Part shown: positions 11,341-20,800 of the stretch, in pieces
How the letters are laid out: every line of letters begins with the position of its first letter
Position numbering within the stretch: the first letter of the stretch is position 1
Assembly: GCA_026120035.1 (NCBI GenBank)
Contig: JALRME010000004.1
Location: 1,364,001 to 1,428,000 of the forward strand
Direction of reading: 5' to 3'
DNA: 64,000 bases
DNA from: Coleophoma eucalyptorum
Taxonomy: Eukaryota > Ascomycota > Leotiomycetes > Helotiales > Dermateaceae
Made by a program: the position numbers and the translations under genes
Notes under the pieces: generated by a model
Seen by the model: the letters and a program-made list of their open reading frames with translations, nothing else
Database searches by the model: none
Told to the model about the DNA's origin: nothing

Positions 11341-12365
11341 CTAGAGTCTAGACCCCGACGCCGTATCAAATCTGAAGCCCTCCTGGCGGCTCGTGGCGCG
11401 ATAGTCCCTTGCCATTCTGATGAGCTTGGCCGCAGGATTTCCACAGTTTCCTTGCAGGCAAACATTCCTCTGGCAGCAGCTTCCCACGGCGCAAATGTTG
11501 CCTGCACCACAGTCCGCGTTGGTAGTACAATCAGCCAAGCCGGCGCAATTGGCGTTCTGAGCACAGAATCCATTCGAGCTGGCATCGGTGAAGCAGAAAC
11601 AACTGGCGGAACTGCTGCAGCCGGATGAGATGCTGCCACATGTTTGGCCGGCACAGCCGATCACGGTGCAAGTTCCTTTCACGCAACTTCCAGATGAGCA
11701 GACGGTTCCGCACTGCCCGCAGTTGTTGGGGTCGGTTTCTGTGTTTGTGCAGGTTGGTGTTTCCGCTGTTGTGGTGGAGGATGATGATGAAGAGGTGGAT
11801 GAAGATTGTTCCGAACTTGTAGAAGTCGGCTCCGTTGTTGCAGGGGAAGATTCTGGAACTGTAAATGATATTGATTGAAGGGTTGTAGTCGACCGTTCAG
11901 AAGTCAGAGATACTTGTTCAGAAGATGATTCTACGATAGTTGGAGATGCGCTGGCAGTAGTTTTAATGGCGGACTCAGAAGTTATTCCGGGTTCAGTTGT
12001 TGAGCTTTCCTGGGTTTCTGTACAGTCGTCCGCGCTCGCAGTTGTGGTCTGTGATGAGTTAGTTCTACAATGAATATGAAGGAGCTGGAGAATCCTACTA
12101 CAAGACCCTTAGTAATTCCCCAACATGAGCATGCACTGCTGTAAGCTGAAATCTTGCATTTCTTTGCATAGCTGGGTATTTCAGCAGATGCTGTTGCTGC
12201 CATGAAGGAGCTACAGTCGGAACGGGCCGTCATCGCTTGTGAAGAGTTAGAGGCTCCAATCACCTCGCGGGCACAATCATTTGCATGGCATCCATGGTGG
12301 TTCCGAGCCGCTGCCACCAACGTGCTACTGAGGGCGAAGACTTGTGCCAAAGTCTGGAATTTCAT
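11341..12365 (-). CDS. Secreted Cys-rich protein with Ser/Thr linker
   Basis: Two exons (12365-12102, 12048-11341) separated by a 53-nt intron (12049-12101, GTAGTA donor, ACTAAC branch, CACAG acceptor) give about 323 residues. I chose the ATG at 12365, ten codons into the open frame, because it begins a clear signal peptide (MKFQTLAQVFALSSTLVAAA). Residues ~25-85 form a Cys domain of the kind found at the N-terminus of many fungal secreted or lectin-like proteins (CHANDCAREV..., DCSSFMAAT, then SACSCWG). A ~120-residue Ser/Thr-rich, probably O-glycosylated linker follows. The C-terminal ~115 residues hold a second Cys-rich module (NNCGQCGTVCSSGSCVKGTC and following) with about 24 cysteines. 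A TATA box is present upstream. No GPI signal is visible. It is a candidate cell-wall or effector-type protein; its activity is unknown. Confidence 0.82.
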
Positions 12366-12418
12366 TCTGAAAAGTGTTGAAGTGTTTGGAGTCAAGGATA
12401 TTGAGATGCTGCTGAGAA

Positions 12419-12426
12419 CTTATATA
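12419..12426 (-). promoter_or_regulatory. TATA box of the Cys-rich secreted protein gene
   Basis: On the minus strand the sequence reads TATATAAG about 55 bases before the ATG at 12365. Spacing fits a short leader. Confidence 0.5.
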
Positions 12427-14588
12427 GAGCATATAAAGAAATGACCGGTGCGATACTGCCATGGCAGGAGCTGAAGTGTACCCGTGTGCTTGCAATCGTG
12501 CCTGATATTACGGCAAGACATATTTTTGGCGTGATGCGCCCCTGAAGATCCAGGCGATCGAATCTCCCTTATGGCTTCACCAACTTCTTGGCCTACAAGC
12601 CACAACATTGTACGCTATGCTTCATCGGCAGCAAATCTACTTGGCCATGTACAGAGCTCATGACTATATTCATATTGGTGGATCGAAAGTCTTAGGATTG
12701 TAAGTTAAAATGGCGGATAACTAGTGACTTCAGCTGAGAATAATTATCCTTGTATGTTGAAATCATATGGAGGAAGTAAGATAAAGTAGGCTTCCACGTT
12801 TACATCACAAGATTTGCATGCACCCATGAATGGCTTGATTATGCGGCAGTCAAAAGTTCCCCGTACCTCAAGCAACAGACCAATTAATTTCAACCGCTGA
12901 AAAACATCTCGTGGCTTTACACAGTAGAAAATCTGCATGACATAGCTGAATTTCTTCTTTCCGAATCGCCAGAACTGACAAAATGACCATAAACATCGTA
13001 ATTCAAGACATAATCGAGGCCATGCCAAGATATTTTCCTATTAATCATCATTACTCTAAAGTGTGTCATCATGGGCGATGTGACAACACGAAAGATCTTC
13101 CCGTCTCATAAGGTGCCAATGTTGCGGCAACTCTTAGTGGAATCGAGCCTCGGTTCGGCGCATACAGGTACGTGCCACTGAGTGTACTAGTTCGTTGTAG
13201 CTTTGGCAGGCCTTGGGCACGACATTGGCCCTCGAAATATAAATATTAAAGTCTGGGAGGCTTAGTAAATACACACAAACGGACGGGGAATTCTGAGAAT
13301 AGGGAATATTCTATAGACTACCTTGAACTCGCGGAGAAGATCCTGGGGCTAGTTCAGTACATGTCTGCGGCTGAAATCTACGTATTGCTAGTTCAGCATC
13401 CTACATTTCTTTTTCTCTAAGAGAGACTTCCAAGATACACGGCAAGAAAATTTCCAAGCGCTTAATAGATATTTTCTTGAGTTGTGAGAGCCCCGGGGAC
13501 AAGACTACTCTTACTCCTTGCATACTGTGGCGCAGAGCAGGTCAGTTGGCAGAAATAAGAACCTCAAAGGTCGCTTGGCAATTCTAGGTATCACAAGCCA
13601 AGCTTGAATGCGCATTCTGCTTTTCAGCTGAGTTACGAGAGCGGCGACATGCATTATCTTATAAATCACTTTCTCACGGAGTACAAGAGATCCTGTTATA
13701 TTAAAGCTTTGTCAGACTTCTCAAAGAGAATCATTCCGCTTGGCCAGCGGATTTTGGTGGCTCGCTTTCCAGCTTCTAGATTATCTCTAGATGGTGTTTG
13801 CTCTTTTCCAATAATTTCTCAAATCAGGTAGCTTGATACAAAAGGTTATCGCAAATGAGCGATAGTTTCGCTCGTAAATTAATACATCTCTCTATAAGTA
13901 GTATCTGCAAGCACATCATGTTCTAGGATCCATAAAGGTCATTCTGTTGCTCCCTCTTATGTTAAGCCTTCTTTATAAGAAAGGGCGATTGATTTCAGGA
14001 AAGAGTCTTGTTCCTTCTTATACTGTGGCGGTGCGCCTCTATTTCCCCGTTTGTTAACCTTTCACCTACGAAGGAAGTTAGGTTAGACCATCGAATCCTG
14101 TCGCTTAAATTTATACTTTCTGTCAGTCTTCGAAACACTTGGCATTTACTGATTTACTGAACTCTTTTGCGCAGCGATACTTCAATTCTTCTTCTAAAGG
14201 TACCTTTCGAGGGTCAAGGCAATGTCGAGTCTAAGTATTATGCAATTCGGTCCAAAAACATGTCCCTGAGTCCAAGTCTTCCATTGTCAAAATTCCCCGT
14301 TACTGCACTTCAACTTCCAGTCCATCCTTCTTGGGCCCGGATGAAAGCTTAAGAAACAGCAATATCAAGGTATCCCAGTAATTTTGAAATTGATCATCCT
14401 GCAAGACCACCCAATCCCCAGATTTAAAGACTCCGGAAGTGCCGCTCGACCAAGCTCTCCTCCAAAGCTCACTTTCGTTCAACTTTTCAGTCATTCTTTT
14501 AGAACACAAGCTCCCGGACGCATAGAAACAGGCGGTTGAATATATTATTTCGTGTCAATTAATTAGAACATCCATCAAATCCGCCAAT
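12427..14588. other. Gene-poor A+T-rich tract
   Basis: No supportable gene. Frames at 12744-13028 (minus) and 13604-13831 (plus) are short and lack any family resemblance. The end of the tract (about 14490-14588) presumably contains the promoter of the small secreted protein gene; an ATATATTA run at 14538-14546 is the only box-like element. Confidence 0.45.
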
Positions 14589-15045
14589 ATGCGTTTTTCT
14601 AACGCCATTCTCATCTCAGCTCCTCTGGCCGTCCTGGCTCAAACATCCGCAATCAACGTCACGAAGGTCGAGACATTAGACCAAACGACACGGGAAGGAG
14701 AGCTTGCATTTGGGGCATCAAACCTTGCATTCGGATATTCAGCAGGAGCAGGCATCAACTTCTCGAATAGTAAGAACCCACCTCCAATCATAGTGACACT
14801 TTCGGCAGGCCTTGCTGACGTCCCTCTCCTTGTTTTTTGTAGATACTTTAGGAGGAGGCTTCAATGCCGGTATCCCAGGGCAGAGTGAGGGTGCAATTGG
14901 AGGCGGATGGACACTTACAGCAAACAACCTTACATTCGGCTTTGGTGGTGTTTACAACAACGTCACCGTTGATGTGGCCATTTTTGGGGATAAAACTACC
15001 GGTGCGATTACGGTCACGGTCAATGGAAAGGAAATTGCTCTGTAA
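14589..15045 (+). CDS. Small secreted Gly-rich protein, 127 residues
   Basis: Two exons (14589-14769 and 14843-15045) around a 73-nt GT-AG intron (14770-14842). The protein has a signal peptide (MRFSNAILISAPLAVLAQTSA), then about 106 mature residues with no cysteine. The mature part alternates hydrophobic and polar residues with frequent Gly (LAFGASNLAFGYSAGAG, later TLTANNLTFGFGG and VTVDVAIFGDKT), suggesting an all-beta fold. Several NxT/NxS glycosylation sites are present. The size, secretion signal and lack of any enzyme motif fit an effector-like or surface protein; that is inference. I do not recognise the family. Confidence 0.75.
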
Positions 15046-15360
15046 GGCACTGAAGCGATGAAACCTCAAATTTTAATAAATACCCTCTGAACGATATGGT
15101 TATGGCTATTGGAGCCCTCAAGCTTTCACTATTCAAGCTATTTTAATATTTAAGCCAAGGCCTGGTTTACGGGTGTGCTGCATAATGAACAGGATTAATC
15201 ACCATTAATTATTTCGTCTTTTTCTATGGTCAGGCAGCTGGTTTAAATACAGGCAGGTCTATGGTGAACTCTATTTACAACTGATAAATACAGATCCAAA
15301 ATAACAGATTCGTGTCTCGCGAAAAATATTCTATCAAAATGCTTATCCACTCACAGTTGC
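15046..15360. other. Convergent intergenic tract (3' ends of both neighbours)
   Basis: About 315 bases between two convergent genes. It contains A+T-rich sequence suitable for 3' processing (AATAAA at 15077-15082) and no open frame worth calling. Confidence 0.5.
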
Positions 15361-16176
15361 TTAAGAGACTCTATATGAGACTCTGCTAACGCCTTTGCTC
15401 CGACTTATCTTTTTAACTTCAATCTTTCCAACCAGACTACAGTCAGTGACATGCGTACCTCCACAAGGATAAGCACCAAGGCCTTCCATCTCTACTACTC
15501 TTCCAAGCTCTTCTCCTTCCGGCAGTTCGAAACCCTCATTGACTCCTGTACAGTCTGTCAAAAGTTTTTCCATGGGCCACCAATGAATCACCACTTTGCT
15601 AGCCCCCTTCACGAACTCATCAGTCTTGGCCTGAATAGCATCTTTGAACTTCCCATCAATCAGACCACCAAATTCCACCGCAGCCGAGTCTGGATAGTGT
15701 GAGGCTTTCGACTCTGTCAAAGGTGGGAGGACGCCTTCGCGACTGAGAGCATTGATGGCCAGGCCGAGAATATGACCCGCAGTATGAAGACGCGAATAGA
15801 GATCTCGCTTCTCGGCATCAAGGCTCTGCTTGATCTCCTGTCCTACTTTGAAGGCGCCATTTGCAGCTGTCGGCTTGAAGCGACCGAAATGGAGAATTTG
15901 TCCACCCACAGCCGGATGCCGTACCGAGCTTACTTCAAAAGTGGCGCTTGCATCAGAGGTAGAATTGATCGTGCCAGTATCGGATGGTTGGCCACCGCCT
16001 TGCACGTAGAAGATTGTCTCGTCTGTTATCAGAGCGTGATCGTCTTCTGAGGCTCCCTTGACTAGTGACTGATCGGCTGCTGGGAGTGACGAGACAGGGC
16101 TGATAGAGAGGATCTTGCTGACATAATGGCGAAGCTCACCATTCTGATGATAGACCAGTTTCGTTCGTGCTGCCAT
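15361..16176 (-). CDS. AlaX-type alanyl-tRNA editing protein
   Basis: A single exon of 271 residues. The protein resembles the free-standing editing proteins related to the editing domain of alanyl-tRNA synthetase, which hydrolyse mischarged Ser-tRNA(Ala) or Gly-tRNA(Ala). The Zn-binding motifs are intact: HTAGH in SRLHTAGHILGLAI near residue 135, and CGGTH in AYPCGGTHVTDC near residue 240. The N-terminal part has the expected ETIFYVQGGGQPSDTG segment that precedes the core in AlaX and AlaRS. Length and motifs agree with a cytosolic AlaX/AARSD1-like protein. No targeting peptide is apparent. The exon structure is simple and the ATG at 16176 is the first in frame. Confidence 0.92.
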   Translation of the reverse strand: MAARTKLVYHQNGELRHYVSKILSISPVSSLPAADQSLVKGASEDDHALITDETIFYVQGGGQPSDTGTINSTSDASATFEVSSVRHPAVGGQILHFGRFKPTAANGAFKVGQEIKQSLDAEKRDLYSRLHTAGHILGLAINALSREGVLPPLTESKASHYPDSAAVEFGGLIDGKFKDAIQAKTDEFVKGASKVVIHWWPMEKLLTDCTGVNEGFELPEGEELGRVVEMEGLGAYPCGGTHVTDCSLVGKIEVKKISRSKGVSRVSYRVS

Positions 16177-16970
16177 CTAGTAACTTGTCAGTGGATCATG
16201 TGTGCCTGCATTGAATTGATTGCTTTACTGGATATGTTATTATTTGGACATGTGAGGGTTTGAGGAAACTCGTGCCATGGAGAGCTCCCGTCGAGAATTG
16301 ATAAGTACGTGAATTGTGGTAGGCGGTGAGCGACTACGCCCTTGCGATGACTAGAACGTAAACGGCGCATATAAAAGGTCCACTAGAACATTCTATACAT
16401 GTCAATTATTTTGTTTGCGAGCGAAATCAACATAGCAAAAAAATAACTCCTGGTCAAGTCTCTCGAATCTGGAGATTTCATAGAATCCGATTATGAGATA
16501 CATTTTGCATGGCCAATGGCTGAAGTTCATAGGTCACATGCCTTCTACATCGACCTAACTGTCGAGGATGTACTTAAGGAATAATGGCATTCTCGGTTCC
16601 TAGTCGGTAATAATGCTTTGAAGCTCAATAGCCGGAGTCGTACCAAAAATCACGGGTGTTGCTGGGCTTTACTTGGTATCCTTGAGTTGTAACATCACCA
16701 GACACAGACAGGTATTGTAGTTTTCCAACTTACAAATCAAGAAACTTCAATGTGAATTTCGATAATTCTAATCAATCCAGGCGCTATGTTATCCACGGAT
16801 GAATCGATAAAAGAATAACCAGCTAGCAGATGTTATCTTGACGTACCAACTGTCTACCGTTACCCGAAAAAGCAAGCAGAATTATAGGCGACACTGTTCC
16901 TTCTCCCAAGTATATTTCTAAAACATTTCAACCGGTATTTAATGTTCTATCTGTCCCCTGTGAATTGACC
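16177..16970. other. Intergenic tract
   Basis: No gene. A TATAAAA element on the plus strand at 16371-16377 has no gene downstream of it, so I attach no meaning to it. Confidence 0.4.
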
Positions 16971-17656
16971 TTAGTGCAAAAAATTGGCGTTATAAAGCGC
17001 TGCCATGTCCCTAATTACTTTCGTCCCTCTAACAGTCAATTGAAGCTCTTCAATTGCGTGCCTCCAGAATGCTTTTGTTTCCCTATTTATTAATCGACTG
17101 CAATCTATCATATTGCCAGAACTCAAGTTCTGAATCCCTGAGAGCATGTCTATCACCTTTATGATTTCATCAATGGCTATATCCTCTCCAGACCTGTCTA
17201 ATGCGCTTGCCCAAACTTCCATATTTACCTGCATACTTATGAGTTGCATTAGTTTGCCTGTCAAGTTTGTCCATAGCTCTCAGCGGCTTCTTCGTTCTGC
17301 TTCAGAACATAACTGACAACACCTTCAAGCGTTGTTGATGTGCGTGAACTCACTCGTCAAGCCGGCAAGAAATTATTGGTCTTGTTTCCTGCAAGCACCT
17401 AGGAACTATTCTTGAGGATATTAGAATATCATGTACTTCTCGCTCATAGATATTATATTTTGAACATAATAGTCGACCCTGTAGCTATGAAGGGTTTCGG
17501 AGGATGCTCGGGATGATCGGCTTCCATTCCGAGTGCTTCCATGATCTCGCAATCGCAAGTCCAGTAACTAGGACTCTTTTGCCGTTTCAAGGTGCTTTTA
17601 CCGGGTAAGAGGGTGGGGATTTTTCGGGAGTGGGGAAGCAGAACATGAGGTGTCAA
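16971..17656 (-). pseudogene. Probable frameshifted pseudogene of unknown family
   Basis: Reading leftward on the minus strand, protein-like text moves between frames. Segments in order are: a frame ending PFIATGSTIMFK; a second frame with YNIYEREVHDILISSRIVP; then GLTSEFTHINNA; then TLEGVVSYVLKQNEEAAESY; then a longest open piece at 17264-16971 containing MEVWASALDRSG and RETKAFWRHAIEELQLTV. The breaks between pieces are a few bases apart and mostly lack intron signals, so small insertions/deletions explain them better than splicing. The last piece looks helical. I cannot name the family. If it is a working gene, unannotated introns would have to account for at least four frame changes. Confidence 0.35.
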
Positions 17657-18258
17657 TTCAGTCTGTCGTGATAATTTAGCGAGCTACTACTGTTCTCATT
17701 GCAAGACCTCGATACAGTAGTTCAACGAGCTGCGCTTATAGCGTTATGACACATTTCTGGCACGAAATGATAATAGCACTTGAATTTTCCAATTTTCCGA
17801 AGTCTCCCCTAAATATTTGGTCCTCTATGCATGATGGTAGACCTGTGAAGCTGACTGCTTCCCCGCTTGTAAGGCATTGGCGAGCAGGAGACGAGGAAGA
17901 TTATTCCAATCGGCTTTCAGCAACCGCTTTCTATTTTTCCAACGACCCCGCAAAATATAAGCTACAAGTCTTCAACAGCTCTGATTGTAGCCACTGATTT
18001 TGATTCAGGCATGCCTGACAGGTACGAGGATTCTCAAACACTGAGCAATAATGGCCTCCTCTGATATGTCGCCATCGCTTATCTTGCTACACTCTCCGAG
18101 GGGTCGCCGAAAGGCTAACCCACCAAGCCTTAACCCCTCATCTTATATAAAGAGGTAGCCCGAGAGTCTCTATACTTACTCTTAATTCTTCATTTCACCT
18201 CACAGAATACTTTTAAGCTATCAATTGTACTATCCATACCACGCTTCAAACTCTCACA
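17657..18258. other. Intergenic tract and promoter of the Gfa-type gene
   Basis: No gene. A TATA box lies at 18145-18152 and a CT-rich leader precedes the ATG at 18259. Confidence 0.5.
18145..18152 (+). promoter_or_regulatory. TATA box of the Gfa-type gene
   Basis: TATATAAA lies 107 bases before the ATG at 18259. A pyrimidine-rich stretch (CTCTATACTTACTCTTAATTCTTCATTTC) downstream fits a fungal transcription start and leader. Confidence 0.6.
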
Positions 18259-18822
18259 ATGGCACCATCCTTGCACCCTCTCATTGACAACGGTCTCACC
18301 AAGGGAGCCGAAAACTTTCCAGGGGGAAAGTTGTATTGCCACTGCCCAGACAACAAAGTCGAGGTCACCCTCAAGGGAAACGTCCTTCACAACCACGCCT
18401 GCGGTTGCTCTCAATGCTGGAAGCCAAAGGGGGCCCTCTTTGCCGTCATTGCGGTCATTCCCGTTGACAATGTCAGCGTCACAGCCAACAAAGACAAACT
18501 TACAATCCTCGACACAAACGCCACCATCCTTCGCCACGCATGCAAGCAATGCGGCGTTCATCTCTACGGCAGAATCGAGAAGGATCATGCTTTCAAGGGA
18601 CTGGACTTCGTTCACGTGGAGCTTTCAAACGAGAAGGGTTGGCAAGAACCTCAATTCGCTGCCTTTGTTTCCTCTATCATTGAGCAGGGCTTCTCTCCTG
18701 ATCAGATGGACGAAGTTCGCTCTAAGTTCAAGAGTGTTGGCCTAGAGACTTACGATGCTCTATCACCTCCGCTTATGGATGCTCTTGCTACCTTCACTGC
18801 TAAGAGACTTCAGAAGTTGTAA
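18259..18822 (+). CDS. Glutathione-dependent formaldehyde-activating (Gfa) family protein
   Basis: A single exon of 187 residues. The Gfa fold binds Zn through clustered cysteines, and they are present in order: YCHC (near residue 26), CGCSQC (near 48) and CKQC (near 93). Members related to S-(hydroxymethyl)glutathione synthase accelerate or channel the addition of formaldehyde to glutathione ahead of formaldehyde dehydrogenase. The segment [23 protein letters not shown] is typical. No signal peptide; it is presumably cytosolic. The strong TATA box and pyrimidine leader suggest good expression. Family assignment is secure, but whether it truly acts on formaldehyde is not shown by sequence. 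Confidence 0.92.
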   Translation: MAPSLHPLIDNGLTKGAENFPGGKLYCHCPDNKVEVTLKGNVLHNHACGCSQCWKPKGALFAVIAVIPVDNVSVTANKDKLTILDTNATILRHACKQCGVHLYGRIEKDHAFKGLDFVHVELSNEKGWQEPQFAAFVSSIIEQGFSPDQMDEVRSKFKSVGLETYDALSPPLMDALATFTAKRLQKL

Positions 18823-19915
18823 AGAAGATATAAAAATGGCGTCGGAGTTGTAAGGATTGAAAAGATGATGGCTGGGTCGGAGTGTTGATGGCTGAAGCCT
18901 GTATGGATGTGGATTTAGCGTTGTTGTAGCCATTGTAGCCACTCTTTGTATCTTAGTAGCAGGAATTCAAAGTCCTTGACCCCGAGGATGATTCCATCCC
19001 TCGCGAGATAGCTCTGTAAAACAAATGTGCATTGTGACACATAGTTAAAATGTCATGTTATATCTAGGGTAAAATTTATAGACCTCGAATGTCTTTACCA
19101 CAGTTCGCTTGATGTGGTCTCTCCTTTGCGGAGTTCTATATCGCAATGGGATACCCCGATGTTTCGATTAGAACAATGCGAACTACAATAGTTCACAAAC
19201 GAAACCAAGTAACCATAAGGCCAGGAATTTTGTAGAAGCTGCGAATTGATGAAAATATGGTGCGCTCAAATAGCTTTGGTTTCGAACAAGCTCTCGATGT
19301 AGACATAACCCTAATTAAGTGGAATGAAGAGAGTAGATAAAGGTCACAGGCGTCATTCGATTTCTTCACATGGATTTCTGGCTTGGCTTCGAAATTAAAA
19401 TTAAAACCCGCTAGACTTTGGCCGGACTATAAGTTAACTAGTGTACAAATGGCCTGGCTAGTAATCCTTCATTGAATCTTGCTCTTCATTGAAATTGTCG
19501 ACATATTGTCTTTCTATACCACTACGTGATGGAAATGCACCTGTACTCTCTACATTGTTTCCGCCCGTCTCAAAGCTCTGCTAGGTATGTCCCTTCTACC
19601 TTTCTACAAGTCGCACAGCAAAGCAAGCAGATACAAAGCAACCTCATCATTGAGTCTACCCTTCTTTGTTAGAAGTAGACTGGTAGTGGTAGCCTCTTAA
19701 TAGGCAGTCGAGTTGCAATACGTCCGCTAAGATATTTCTCATGCCTCATTCGTGTGACGATACACCGATTCAGCAATTTTATGCCCGTTACTACCACTTG
19801 TCCGACATTGGGGAATACCAACGGGGCCTCTTGTTCTCGTCCAGAGTGTTTGCAATCGTGTTGTGCCAGAGGTCAACGTCATGTTTGGGGGCTTTTGCCA
19901 GTGGAGCCGCAATTT
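18823..19915. other. Convergent intergenic tract
   Basis: No gene. Short frames near 19741-20108 on the plus strand lie mostly antisense to the RWDD2-like gene and are shadows of it. Confidence 0.5.
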
Positions 19916-20800
19916 TTACATGATGACCTTCTCGAAAGCTCCTTGCAACCCTTTCTCCATCAGCCAAGCTTCCAAAGCTTTCATGTCACCTCGATTGGCT
20001 CGTTCTCCTCTCCTCTCACCCAAAGAATCCGTAATCTCTTGCATATTTGAGAAAACTCTTTGCAAGCCCTCGTCCTCTTCTCTATATTTCTCACTAACTT
20101 TCTTCTGATAACTAGGGATATCTCCCCAAGAGTGGGTCTTGATGAACTTCATATATGCATCGACATTGGCTGAGGTCCCTTCAAGACAGAGAACACCCGG
20201 CTTGCCTGCTAGCACAAAGCCAGTAAGTCCATAACCTGGCGCATGATTGACGAGGTCATCTCTTTTCTCCCTGGTCGATAGCGATGGAAAGTAGAACCAC
20301 ACTCTAATGATTGGAGCATCTTTGACACTCGAACTGTTTTGGGATGACTTGTCCTGTGTGGGCTTGACACATTTAGGGGCTTCTTCCCGAATATAATCGA
20401 ACGCAGCGAAGATATCATCATCCGGCATGGAAGTTGATAGCCAACCGACCTCAGCTTTTGACATCCAAACTGGTTGGCGTATCGAATAGCGCAGTGGGTC
20501 GGGTTCTGACGCATTTGGCTCTGTAGATGTAAGAGGGACGGATATCATAATCTGAATGCTTCGCTCGTCGTTGTCAATTGATACTGTCAAGTTGACACTA
20601 AGTGACAAATTCCCCGGGATTGTGAATGGCGGAACTTCAGGGCTTCGATCCCATGTACTGATCTGTTGGAGAAATTCTGCTGTTTCTGTGGGAATGTCCA
20701 GCTCGCCAGGGAGTGAAAACATGGACGAAACCAGTTCCAGGATTGACAATTGTGAGTCTAAGACATCGCTGGGGAGATTGTAGAGCTTCATCTTGGGCAT
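19916..20800 (-). CDS. RWD-domain protein, RWDD2-like (RWD + DUF1115)
   Basis: A single exon of 294 residues. Residues ~10-145 form an RWD-type domain (start LDSQLSILELVSSMF, later PVWMSKAEVGWLS). The C-terminal ~110 residues fit the DUF1115 part of RWDD2 proteins (IIRVWFYFPSLSTREKRDDLVNHAPGYGLTGF, then GVLCLEGTSANVDAYMKFIKTHSWGDIPSYQKK). The family is conserved from fungi to animals and its molecular role is poorly known. A second in-frame ATG three codons later could be the real start. No targeting signal. Confidence 0.88.
   Translation of the reverse strand: MPKMKLYNLPSDVLDSQLSILELVSSMFSLPGELDIPTETAEFLQQISTWDRSPEVPPFTIPGNLSLSVNLTVSIDNDERSIQIMISVPLTSTEPNASEPDPLRYSIRQPVWMSKAEVGWLSTSMPDDDIFAAFDYIREEAPKCVKPTQDKSSQNSSSVKDAPIIRVWFYFPSLSTREKRDDLVNHAPGYGLTGFVLAGKPGVLCLEGTSANVDAYMKFIKTHSWGDIPSYQKKVSEKYREEDEGLQRVFSNMQEITDSLGERRGERANRGDMKALEAWLMEKGLQGAFEKVIM

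Noticed and set aside
16371..16377. Plus-strand TATAAAA as a promoter
   Set aside because: No gene downstream on that strand; the neighbouring gene is transcribed the other way.
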